Assembly (NCBI RefSeq): GCF_017592335.1
Contig: NZ_JACNMP010000033.1
Coordinates: forward strand, 1 to 32,791
DNA length: 32,791 bases
Direction of reading: 5' to 3'
Source of the DNA: Pseudaestuariivita rosea
Lineage (GTDB): Bacteria > Pseudomonadota > Alphaproteobacteria > Rhodobacterales > Rhodobacteraceae
Under the pieces are notes generated by a model. The model did no database searches. It was not told the DNA's origin and was given only the letters and a program-made list of their open reading frames with translations. How positions within the stretch are numbered: the stretch's first letter is position 1; the number at the start of each line of letters is the position of its first letter. The position numbers and the translations under genes were made by a program. Shown piece by piece: positions 25,898-32,785 of the stretch.

Positions 25898-27148
25898 ATG
25901 TCCAGTATTCTGACCAACAACGGCGCAATGGTTGCGCTGCAAACTCTGAAATCCATCAACAACGATCTGGCAAAAACACAATCGGTTATCTCGACCGGTA
26001 AAGATGTTGCCAACGCCAAAGACAACGCAGCCGTCTGGGCAATTTCGAAAGTCATGGAATCCGACGTCAAAGGTTTCCAGGCCATTTCCGAAAGCCTGTC
26101 CTTGGGTGAGTCGACCGTAACTGTTGCGCGTGAAGCGTCAGAGCAGATCACCGACATCCTGACCAATATGAAAGAGCAGATTGTTGCGTCGCAGGGCAAA
26201 AACGTCGACAGAACAAAACTGCAAACTGAAATCGAAGCAAGCATCAGCCAGGTTGAATCGATTGCTGGCGCTGCTCAGTTCAACGGCTTGAACCTGCTGA
26301 CATCAGGTGATGATGTTGAAATTCTGTCTTCGCTGGACCGTAGTGGCTCAAACGCTCCGACACCATCTTACATCAATGTTGAGCGTCAGGATCTGTCACT
26401 TGCATCTAGCGGTGGTACTGCGGCGACATTTGGCACCACAGCGGTCACTGACACCTCAATCATCAGCAATGGCGGCGGTAATGCGGGTACGGCTGCATCG
26501 GTTGCTGCATCTGGAACGCAAGTTGTCGCAATTGAAAGCGTCGCAGATGGAAACAGCTATCGTATCACGCTTAACGATACAGCCACAGGCGGCAACGACA
26601 CGCTGGGTGAAAGATCGTTTGAGTATGTAGCGAACGCAGATGATAGTGCTGCATCTGTGGCGGCTGAACTGACAAACCAGATTTCAAACTTCTTTTCTGT
26701 CACGGGCGAAGCGAACTATTCGATCTCTCGCGATGGCGATGAAATCACACTTACCAATAATGGTACCGGTACAGTCAGTTTGAACGCGGAATCAGCAACC
26801 GGCGGTACAGCAGGTGTTTCCGCTGGCGGTCTCGGTGATCTGAATGATATCGACGTTACGTCCGATGAAGGTGCGGCAGCTGCGCTGACATCTTTGGAAG
26901 GTCTGATTGACCGGTCTATCGACGCGGCGGCTTCGTTTGGTTCGGTTCAACAGCGTATCGAAACTCAGGCTGATTTCGTTGGCAAACTGACCGACAGTCT
27001 GAAATCTGGTATTGGTTCGCTGGTTGACGCCGACATGGAAGAAGCCTCGGCCCGTTTGCAGGCCCTTCAGGTTCAGCAGCAGCTTGGTGTTCAGGCGCTG
27101 TCGATTGCCAACCAGGCACCTCAGTCGATCCTGTCACTCTTCCGTTAA
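25898..27148 (+). CDS. Flagellin
   Basis: The 416-residue filament subunit has both conserved D0/D1 ends: MSSILTNNGAMVALQTLKSI with KDNAAVWAISK and AAQFNGLNLL at the N-terminus, and LQVQQQLGVQALSIANQAPQ with a final SLFR at the C-terminus. The central part (about residues 155-320) is Thr/Ser/Gly-rich and variable, as expected for the surface-exposed domain. ATG 25898 has GAGGG 6 bases upstream. flaF and flbT follow, the usual export and translation partners in alphaproteobacteria. Confidence 0.95.
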   Translation: MSSILTNNGAMVALQTLKSINNDLAKTQSVISTGKDVANAKDNAAVWAISKVMESDVKGFQAISESLSLGESTVTVAREASEQITDILTNMKEQIVASQGKNVDRTKLQTEIEASISQVESIAGAAQFNGLNLLTSGDDVEILSSLDRSGSNAPTPSYINVERQDLSLASSGGTAATFGTTAVTDTSIISNGGGNAGTAASVAASGTQVVAIESVADGNSYRITLNDTATGGNDTLGERSFEYVANADDSAASVAAELTNQISNFFSVTGEANYSISRDGDEITLTNNGTGTVSLNAESATGGTAGVSAGGLGDLNDIDVTSDEGAAAALTSLEGLIDRSIDAAASFGSVQQRIETQADFVGKLTDSLKSGIGSLVDADMEEASARLQALQVQQQLGVQALSIANQAPQSILSLFR

Positions 27149-27159
27149 GATGATGACAT

Positions 27160-27186
27160 CCGGGGCGATTTTAATCATCGCCCCGG
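27160..27186 (+). terminator. Stable hairpin after the flagellin gene
   Basis: CCGGGGCGAT (27160-27169) pairs perfectly with ATCGCCCCGG (27177-27186) across a 7-base loop, starting 11 bases after the flagellin stop. No U tract follows. It may end or stabilise the abundant flagellin transcript while some reads continue into flaF. Confidence 0.65.
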
Positions 27187-27231
27187 GCATTCCCAAGATC
27201 CTCAGCAGAATGTCAAACGGAAGGACTTGAC

Positions 27232-27609
27232 GTGAACGCATTCCAACAGGCGCAATCTGCATATTCATCGGTTGCCGCACCTATACGCACACATCGCAGC
27301 ACTGAGTACGACGCATTCGCAAAAGTCACGCGTCAACTCAAACTGGCCGCATCAGGACATAAGAAATCTGTTCATGAACTGGCTCAAGCAATACACGACA
27401 ACCGCCGTCTTTGGACACTTTTAGCTGTTGACGTTGCAGATGATGACAACGGTTTGTCGCCCGAATTGCGCGCAAACATTTTTTATCTGGCCGAGTTTAC
27501 TCAGTTACATAGTCGCAAGGTACTCAAAGGCGAGGCAAGCGTTGACGCTTTGATTGAAATCAATGCATCCGTTATGCGTGGACTACGCCAGAGAGAAGGT
27601 GCGCTATGA
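27232..27609 (+). CDS. flaF: Flagellar biosynthesis regulator FlaF
   Basis: FlaF is needed in alphaproteobacteria for flagellin synthesis and export. The 125-residue product has the FlaF pattern: NAFQQAQSAYSS at the start, RSTEYDAFAKVTRQL, LAQAIHDNRRLWTLLAVDV and LRANIFYLAEFTQLHSRKVL. GTG 27232 has GGAAGGA at 27219-27224. Its stop overlaps the flbT start as ATGA. Confidence 0.93.
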   Translation: MNAFQQAQSAYSSVAAPIRTHRSTEYDAFAKVTRQLKLAASGHKKSVHELAQAIHDNRRLWTLLAVDVADDDNGLSPELRANIFYLAEFTQLHSRKVLKGEASVDALIEINASVMRGLRQREGAL

Positions 27610-28010
27610 GTGGTTTGGTTTTGAAACTTAGCCCGGGCGAGCGCGTTTTGATAAATGGTGCAGTCATCGAAAATGGTGACCGCCGAAGCAAACTGTCGGT
27701 CGTTACCCCAAATGCGAATATACTACGCCTGCGCGATGCGATACATCCCGAAGAAGCCAAAACACCGGTGAGGCGCGTATGTTACATTGCACAACTTGTG
27801 CTGTCCGGTGATGTAGATCCATCCGAAGCAAGGACACAGCTGCTAAATGGAATTGAGCAGCTTAGCCAGGTCATGACCGACTATGACAGCAACAATAAAC
27901 TAGATCATGCAACCCAGGCTGTCTTGGCGGGGCAATATTATCAGTGCCTAAAAGCATTACGCGGCCTTTTGCCACGAGAAGATCGTCTATTCGCGGTCTG
28001 TCCGTCATGA
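27606..28010 (+). CDS. flbT: Flagellin synthesis repressor FlbT
   Basis: FlbT represses flagellin translation post-transcriptionally by acting on the flagellin mRNA leader, as known from Caulobacter. The 134-residue product has the FlbT look: LVLKLSPGERVLINGAVIEN, ANILRLRDAIHPEEAKTPVR, CYIAQLVLSGD and a helical C-terminus ending in the LKALRGLLPREDRLF segment. It overlaps flaF by 4 bases and its own stop overlaps the DUF1217 gene by 4 bases. Confidence 0.93.
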   Translation: MSGLVLKLSPGERVLINGAVIENGDRRSKLSVVTPNANILRLRDAIHPEEAKTPVRRVCYIAQLVLSGDVDPSEARTQLLNGIEQLSQVMTDYDSNNKLDHATQAVLAGQYYQCLKALRGLLPREDRLFAVCPS

Positions 28011-28807
28011 GCTTTACACCCGTTTTGCCATTCAGCGGATATTCCGGCTGGCTTTTTCTAGAGCGGACTTTGGAGACGCAGAAAAACAGCTTTGTTCAAT
28101 CTCCTACGATTGAGCGGAATACAAAGCACTTTGCCGAGAACATCTCGTCCATAACAACGGCCGAAGAACTGATGGCCGACCGACAAATGCTTGAAGTGGC
28201 CTTGGGTGCTTTTGGTTTGGATGAAGACATAAATAACAGCTTCTTTATCCAGAAGATACTGGAAGACGGTACCAGTGCAGACGACGCGCTGGCACGGCGA
28301 CTGGCTGACAAAAGATATGCCGAGTTCTCGGACGCTTTTGGCTTTGGATCAGCCACTAGCCCCAAAACACAACAACCTGGTTTTGCTGATCAAATGCTTG
28401 AAAAGTATCAGGCAAAACAGTTTGAAATTGCTGTAGGCGAACAAAACGAGGATATGCGTTTGGCCCTCAATGCCGAGCGTGAGATCGAAGCCTTGGCGTC
28501 TGACAGGGTTTCAAACGATGCCAAGTGGTTCAAGATCATGGGCAGCCCACCTTTGCGAACTGTTTTCGAGACGGCTTTGGGACTGCCATCATCGTTTTCG
28601 CAGCTTGATTTGGACCAACAACTAGAAAGCCTGAAAGACAAAAGTGAACAACGGTTCGGCACCAGTGAAATCGCGGATTTTGCAGACAAAACTGTTACGG
28701 ACGATCTGGTCCGGCAGTTTTTGGTAATGTCTGAAATTAATGCGACGCGAAACTCAACATCGTCCGGCGCGATTGCGCTGACGCTGTTACAAGCCGCTTC
28801 AGCCTAG
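28007..28807 (+). CDS. DUF1217 flagellar-region protein
   Basis: The 266-residue product starts MSFTPVLPFSGYSGW and is mainly helical, with repeated stretches such as TLETQKNSFVQSPTIERNT and ADKRYAEFSDAFGFG that I associate with DUF1217. Such proteins sit in flagellar clusters of Rhodobacteraceae, but their role is unknown to me. ATG 28007 overlaps the flbT stop as ATGA; the frame is open further upstream only inside flbT. The stop is 4 bases from that of the convergent SH3-like gene. Confidence 0.8.
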   Translation: MSFTPVLPFSGYSGWLFLERTLETQKNSFVQSPTIERNTKHFAENISSITTAEELMADRQMLEVALGAFGLDEDINNSFFIQKILEDGTSADDALARRLADKRYAEFSDAFGFGSATSPKTQQPGFADQMLEKYQAKQFEIAVGEQNEDMRLALNAEREIEALASDRVSNDAKWFKIMGSPPLRTVFETALGLPSSFSQLDLDQQLESLKDKSEQRFGTSEIADFADKTVTDDLVRQFLVMSEINATRNSTSSGAIALTLLQAASA

Positions 28808-28811
28808 AAAG

Positions 28812-29321
28812 CTAGTTCCGCAGTTCGTCTGGTTCCACGCCCCAAAGGGATGATCTTGGCGCCCATCCACGGTGGCCGGACGCGGAAAGTTGGCACCAAA
28901 TTTCGTCGCATTTTCCCAGCTGCGCAATAACACCAAATTCAAGTTGTGCGACCACTTGCGATCCGTCATTTGGTCGTGCCTTTAACTCGATGAGATCCTG
29001 TTCGACAAAAACAGTGCGATTACCAGACAAAAGCGTGTAATGCATCCAGCCCCCTGCCCCGTCACGATCTTCGACCCGACGCCAATGACCGTGTTCGGCC
29101 ACGATACGCAAAGGCATATCGCGCCGCTTGAAAACCCAATCAATACGATGTGTCATGGATGGTCCGCGCCTGACATTGCCCTCGGCTGCCTTAAGCGACA
29201 CATATCGCGGCAAAGGCAAGTTAGTTACCGGCCCGCGATCCGCAATAGCTGTTCCGGTCAAAAAGAAAACAAGTGCAAATACTTGCAACGCCCGCTTGTG
29301 TATCACAATAGTTCTGCTCAT
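28812..29321 (-). CDS. Exported SH3-domain protein
   Basis: The product (169 residues from ATG 29321) begins with a signal peptide: basic RTIVIHKR, a hydrophobic run LQVFALVFFLTG, and a likely cut after TAIA. The mature part has two bacterial SH3-like repeats. The first runs from about VSLKAAEGNVRRGPS to GGWMHYTLLSG, the second covers the ELKARPNDGSQVVAQLE region and ends RGWAPRSSLWGV. Such proteins often act in the periplasm near peptidoglycan. An in-frame GTG at 29342 is an alternative start. Neither start has a well-spaced ribosome site. Confidence 0.82.
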   Translation of the reverse strand: MSRTIVIHKRALQVFALVFFLTGTAIADRGPVTNLPLPRYVSLKAAEGNVRRGPSMTHRIDWVFKRRDMPLRIVAEHGHWRRVEDRDGAGGWMHYTLLSGNRTVFVEQDLIELKARPNDGSQVVAQLEFGVIAQLGKCDEIWCQLSASGHRGWAPRSSLWGVEPDELRN

Positions 29322-29403
29322 CCTTGGTGTTAGATCATGCACCCTTATCTTTAGAACGATACTGCCATGAGAACTTGAGCTAGAAAAGTCGAGGAAGCGA
29401 ACT

Positions 29404-30390
29404 ATGCCTGCTGAACGTCTGAGTGTTGTTGTAACGCGACGGTTACCCGAAAGCGTCGAAACCCGTCTGGCTGAGTTATTTGACGTTCAGGTGCGCTCGG
29501 ACGATACGCCGATGAACCGTGATGAACTAATTACGGCCATGAAAAATGCTGATGTGCTGGTTCCCACAATCACAGACAAATTGGATGCGTCGACAATCGC
29601 CCAAGCTGGACCAAAACTGAAACTAATTGCAAACTATGGTGCAGGTGTTGACCACATCGACATACATACGGCCCGCCAACGCGGGGTGCTGGTTTCAAAC
29701 ACACCCGACGTCGTCACGGATGATACCGCGGATATGGCCATTGCCCTGATACTTGCGGTGACCCGACGTATCCCGGAAGGCTTGGCAATGATGCAATCGT
29801 CTGACTGGTCCGGATGGGCGCCCACCGCATTTCTGGGTGGACGGCTAAGTGGCAGGCGGCTTGGAATTCTGGGGATGGGTCGCATTGGGCAAGCAGTGGC
29901 CGAACGGGCAAAAGCATTCGGCCTGCAAATTCATTACCACAATCGCACCAGATTACGCCCTGAAATAGAGGCGCAGTTCGAAGCCACCTATTGGGAAAGT
30001 CTTGATCAGATGGTCAGCCGCATGGATATCCTGTCGATCAACTGCCCCCACACACCGTCGACATTTCACCTGATCAATGCCCGGCGCCTGCAGCTTATGA
30101 AGCCGACAGCCGTTCTGGTGAACACGTCGCGCGGCGAAGTGGTCGATGAAAACGCACTGACCCGCATGCTGCGGTCCGGACAAATCGCGGGTGCGGGTCT
30201 GGATGTCTTTGAACATGGCCACATCGTGAACCCCCGCTTGCGGGAACTAAAGAACGTCGTACTGCTGCCCCACATGGGATCGGCCACGCAAGAAGGCCGG
30301 GTTGAGATGGGCGAAAAGGTCATCATCAACATCAAGACATTCGAAGATGGTCACAGACCCCCCGACTTGGTTCTGCCATCGATGCTTTAA
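29404..30390 (+). CDS. D-isomer 2-hydroxyacid dehydrogenase (glyoxylate/hydroxypyruvate reductase type)
   Basis: The 328-residue NAD(P)-dependent enzyme has the family pattern: LIANYGAGVDHIDI, the Gly-rich LGILGMGRIGQAVAERA, NTSRGEVVDE with the substrate Arg, GLDVFEHG with the catalytic Glu region, and LPHMGSAT with the catalytic His. It probably reduces glyoxylate or hydroxypyruvate, but D-lactate-type substrates are not excluded. ATG 29404 has GAGGA 8 bases upstream. Its stop shares TTAA with that of trmB. Confidence 0.9.
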   Translation: MPAERLSVVVTRRLPESVETRLAELFDVQVRSDDTPMNRDELITAMKNADVLVPTITDKLDASTIAQAGPKLKLIANYGAGVDHIDIHTARQRGVLVSNTPDVVTDDTADMAIALILAVTRRIPEGLAMMQSSDWSGWAPTAFLGGRLSGRRLGILGMGRIGQAVAERAKAFGLQIHYHNRTRLRPEIEAQFEATYWESLDQMVSRMDILSINCPHTPSTFHLINARRLQLMKPTAVLVNTSRGEVVDENALTRMLRSGQIAGAGLDVFEHGHIVNPRLRELKNVVLLPHMGSATQEGRVEMGEKVIINIKTFEDGHRPPDLVLPSML

Positions 30391-31106
30391 TCCGACCTGC
30401 GCTGAAATGTCAGATAATGTGGCCTTCGCCCTTCTCGAAGGGCCTTTTGCTCATACCGGGTTGAATACCAATCCGGCCAGGGCGTTTTCCAATCACGCGC
30501 ATGATCTGCACACCAATCGAAGCCATGTTTTGGCACCTGCTCAAGGGTTTGCCGAACGTAGTCCGGAATGTCCGTCGCAATACGAAGTTCAGCCCCCGCT
30601 TTCATAACGCGCGCTAAGGGCTCAAGGTACTCTGGCGTCACAAATCTGCGCCGATGGTGGCGTGCCTTTGGCCAGGGGTCCGGATACAATAAAAAGACTT
30701 TTGTGATCGACTGCACAGGCAGTACGTCAAAAAGATCACGAACGTCGCCCGCATGAATTCGAAGATTTGTAACAGCGCAGCCCCGTATCTTTCCCAACAA
30801 CATGGCGACGCCGTTAATATAGGGCTCGCACCCGATCATCCCGACATCGGGATTTGACGATGCCTGATGGACAAGATGTTCGCCGCCACCAAAGCCGATC
30901 TCTAACCAGATATCCGCGTCATCAAACAGCGACCTAAGATCCAGATCATGGCGATCAGGATTTGTGCCCCAATCAACTGGTCCCGGTGAAAGATGCGCCA
31001 GATCCTGATCCAAATAGTCCTGTTGCCGGTCCCGAAGCCCCTTGCCTTTGAACCTGCCATAGAAATTGCGCCATGGCGCACCCGAAGGATGTTTGCGATC
31101 AGTCAT
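30387..31106 (-). CDS. trmB: tRNA (guanine-N7)-methyltransferase
   Basis: TrmB makes m7G46 in the variable loop of tRNA. The 239-residue product starts MTDRKHPSGAPWRNFYGRFK and has the SAM loop WLEIGFGGGEHLVHQA, GCEPYINGVA, and the TrmB signature LLYPDPWPKARHHRRRFV. I chose ATG 31106 because the family begins there. The frame is open upstream to 31211 across a terminator hairpin, so the longer form is unlikely. It stands alone on its strand and needs a promoter between the hairpin and 31106. Confidence 0.94.
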   Translation of the reverse strand: MTDRKHPSGAPWRNFYGRFKGKGLRDRQQDYLDQDLAHLSPGPVDWGTNPDRHDLDLRSLFDDADIWLEIGFGGGEHLVHQASSNPDVGMIGCEPYINGVAMLLGKIRGCAVTNLRIHAGDVRDLFDVLPVQSITKVFLLYPDPWPKARHHRRRFVTPEYLEPLARVMKAGAELRIATDIPDYVRQTLEQVPKHGFDWCADHARDWKTPWPDWYSTRYEQKALREGRRPHYLTFQRRSD

Positions 31107-31149
31107 GGCCGGTCTGGTACAATGTCTGACCTGACATCGCAATTGGCAG

Positions 31150-31232
31150 AAAAAAGCGCCCGAGAATGCTCGGGCGCCAGTCACGGAACGAGGGACAGTG
31201 AAGTAAAGCACAAGGGTTCCGAACTTGTGCTT
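31150..31232 (-). ncRNA. Candidate small RNA with intrinsic terminator
   Basis: Read on the minus strand, a 9-bp hairpin (31232-31224 with 31214-31206, AAGCACAAG with CTTGTGCTT) is followed by an unpaired pyrimidine-rich linker. A second 9-bp hairpin (GCGCCCGAG, loop CATT, CTCGGGCGC; 31177-31156) and a run of U ending near 31150 come next. That is the shape of a bacterial sRNA or an attenuated leader upstream of trmB. The 5' end could be further upstream; no clear promoter was found. Confidence 0.4.
31156..31177 (-). terminator. Rho-independent terminator upstream of trmB
   Basis: GCGCCCGAG (31156-31164) pairs perfectly with CTCGGGCGC (31169-31177) around a 4-base loop, and AAAAA at 31151-31155 gives a U tract on the minus strand. 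It ends a minus-strand transcript 50 bases before the trmB start. Confidence 0.85.
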
Positions 31233-31275
31233 CTGTTAAAAGAACATAGGCGTATCGTTCTCCTGTTAAAGAGAA
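31231..31275. repeat. Tandem dyad elements with a shared CTGTTAAA core
   Basis: TTCTGTTAAAAGAA (31231-31244) and TTCTCCTGTTAAAGAGAA (31258-31275) share the core CTGTTAAA, and each is an imperfect inverted repeat with TTCT/AGAA or TTCTC/GAGAA ends. Two similar dyads in tandem upstream of a candidate RNA look like operators, but they could equally form RNA hairpins. Confidence 0.35.
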
Positions 31276-31304
31276 TGTAATATACCTGTGAACAGAGTGT
31301 TAAC

Positions 31305-31318
31305 GCAGCGTACGCTGC
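31305..31318. other. 14-bp perfect palindrome at the 3' end of the zinc-ribbon gene
   Basis: GCAGCGTACGCTGC is self-complementary and touches the TAG stop of the zinc-ribbon gene (31320-31318). As RNA it can fold to a 5-bp hairpin with a GTAC loop. There is no U tract, so a terminator role is uncertain; a protein-binding site is possible. Confidence 0.5.
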
Positions 31319-31611
31319 TAGTCGAAAATATCTTCGACGATATCGAAGGCCTCATCCAGAATGCGAGAGGCCAGACTTTTCCTCTTTTTCTTACGGCGGC
31401 GGGGCTGTTCCCAATTATTCTTAGCATACTTGCGTGGATGCGCGGGTTGGGGCTTCATTTTCTTGCCTTGATGCCCCATTGGCATAATTTTCAGATCGTG
31501 CAGTGGCGCCCCACAAGCCGAACACGCCAGTTCGTGCCTTTCACGTCCTTTCAGCACCAAAGCGGCCTTGGTGCCGCAATAACAACATTTGACAACTTTT
31601 GTGGTCGGCAT
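31318..31611 (-). CDS. Small zinc-ribbon protein of unknown function
   Basis: The 97-residue product has two Cys pairs, Cys9-x2-Cys12 and Cys30-x2-Cys33, enough for one zinc ribbon. A strongly basic middle follows (PRRRKKKRKS near residues 69-78) and then a short acidic helix at the end (DEAFDIVEDIFD). ATG 31611 overlaps the rlmB stop by 1 base (TGATG) and has AAAGGA in the rlmB tail, so the two are translated together. Nucleic-acid or ribosome binding is plausible from the charge and partner, but I do not recognise a named family. Confidence 0.8.
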   Translation of the reverse strand: MPTTKVVKCCYCGTKAALVLKGRERHELACSACGAPLHDLKIMPMGHQGKKMKPQPAHPRKYAKNNWEQPRRRKKKRKSLASRILDEAFDIVEDIFD

Positions 31612-32396
31612 CAAATTTCCTTTCGTAAACTTGCATATAGGGCCACAGCCGCTGCATTTGAAACGTTCAAGGATCCAAAATTTCCGTGTGCGCTAATTCG
31701 CACCAATTTATCCACGGTTTCCTTGGTGCGCTGCCGTAGCCCTGGCCCTTCGGCACCAAGCACCAGTCCAATCGGACGATCAATAATCTGACCCGTTGCG
31801 TGTTCGATCGTCTGGTCCGCTTCACCATCCAACCCGAAAATCGTATATCCAATCGCCTGAAGTTTCTCGATTGTCTCTGCCAGATTACGAAGCCGTAAAT
31901 ACGGTTGTCGTTCCAGTGCGCCGCTGGCTGTTTTCGCCAATGCGCCGGTCTCTGGGGCCGAATGTCGCAGGGTGCCAATAACCGCAAGTGCCCCGAAAAC
32001 CTCGGCAGATCGCAAAATCGCGCCCACATTATGCGGATCCGTCACGCGATCCAGCAGGATGATACGCGGCGGTGATCCGTCGTCGCCGATTACAACATCT
32101 TCAAGCCGCCCCCAGTTCAGTGGCTTGACTTCAAGTGCGGCCCCCTGATGAACCGACTGAGGATCCAGTGGCGCGTTAAACTTTCGCGGATCAACAATTT
32201 CTGGCGTCATATCAGAGCTATGAATAGCATCCGCCAAACGATCCGCCGCATTCCGCGTTACAATAAGCCGCAGTTTTTCACGTTTGGGATTCAGCAATGC
32301 ATCGCGAACAGCATGCAGACCGAACAACCACACCGTTTCAGCGGCCGCGGCCCGCTTGGAACGTTCTTTTTCAACAACCCATTTGGGCTTTTTCAT
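31611..32396 (-). CDS. rlmB: 23S rRNA (guanosine-2'-O-)-methyltransferase RlmB-like (SpoU family)
   Basis: The 261-residue product has an N-terminal substrate-binding domain (from VWLFGLHAVRDALLNP near residue 22) and a SPOUT methyltransferase domain with the three SpoU motifs: LDRVTDPHNVGAILRSAEVF, VLGAEGPGLR and SLNVSNAAAVALY. RlmB 2'-O-methylates G2251 of 23S rRNA in E. coli; other SpoU members modify tRNA, so the exact target is not certain. ATG 32396 follows a GGGATGAT-type ribosome region; GTG 32399 would add one residue. It is divergent from tRNA-Tyr. Confidence 0.9.
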   Translation of the reverse strand: MKKPKWVVEKERSKRAAAAETVWLFGLHAVRDALLNPKREKLRLIVTRNAADRLADAIHSSDMTPEIVDPRKFNAPLDPQSVHQGAALEVKPLNWGRLEDVVIGDDGSPPRIILLDRVTDPHNVGAILRSAEVFGALAVIGTLRHSAPETGALAKTASGALERQPYLRLRNLAETIEKLQAIGYTIFGLDGEADQTIEHATGQIIDRPIGLVLGAEGPGLRQRTKETVDKLVRISAHGNFGSLNVSNAAAVALYASLRKEI

Positions 32397-32457
32397 CACA
32401 TCATCCCTTTCCCACCTTCCTGCGCACAGGTTGGCTTAAGTGCAAGGCATTTTCCTG

Positions 32458-32486
32458 TTGACGATACAAGACCTGAGCGGTATCCA
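32458..32486 (+). promoter_or_regulatory. Promoter of tRNA-Tyr
   Basis: TTGACG (32458-32463) and TATCCA (32481-32486) are 17 bases apart, putting a start near 32493, about 6 bases before the tRNA. The -35 matches five of six consensus bases and the -10 three of six. Confidence 0.55.
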
Positions 32487-32498
32487 GCGCTCCAGTTT

Positions 32499-32582
32499 GG
32501 GCGACAGGCCGCAAGGTGTGGCAGGGGACTGTAACTCCCTCGCGGAGACGCACGCCTGGTTCGATTCCAGGGTCGCCCACCA
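32499..32582 (+). tRNA. tRNA-Tyr (anticodon GTA)
   Basis: The acceptor stem GGGCGAC (32499-32505) pairs with GTCGCCC (32572-32578), followed by A and an encoded CCA (32580-32582). The anticodon loop CTGTAAC (32529-32535) carries GTA at 32531-32533. The long variable arm (about 32541-32554) makes it class II, as bacterial tRNA-Tyr is. The T arm CCTGG-TTCGATT-CCAGG (32555-32571) is perfect. Short reading frames across it are shadows. Confidence 0.96.
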
Positions 32583-32785
32583 AATCTTAAAAAAATACAA
32601 TAAAATCAATAGTGTAGTGCGCCGCAATCACTCCGTTAGTTAGATAGTAAACATATCAATAGGTTAGAACGAATGTGTCCCGCAAAAATCAGCATATGTT
32701 AGAGTTGGCCCGACAAATCTGAACAGTTGAGTTAGGTGGATTTTTTGCTCTTGATGCGGCAGCGTGGCGGGACGAAGGAGCGAAA
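32583..32785. other. AT-rich spacer downstream of tRNA-Tyr, possible left end of a mobile element
   Basis: These 203 bases hold no gene I can support. The first 90 are clearly AT-richer than the rest of the window. The inverted pair GTCCCGC (32677-32683) and GCGGGAC (32767-32773) frames the last part, and a ribosome site GAAGGAG lies at 32774-32780. No terminator is visible after the tRNA. Confidence 0.4.

Noticed and set aside
31107-31211. Longer trmB starting at 31211
   Set aside because: The extension runs through the terminator hairpin and its U tract and has no TrmB similarity.
32401-32643. Short reading frames over 32401-32643 on both strands
   Set aside because: They are shadows of tRNA-Tyr and its flanks.
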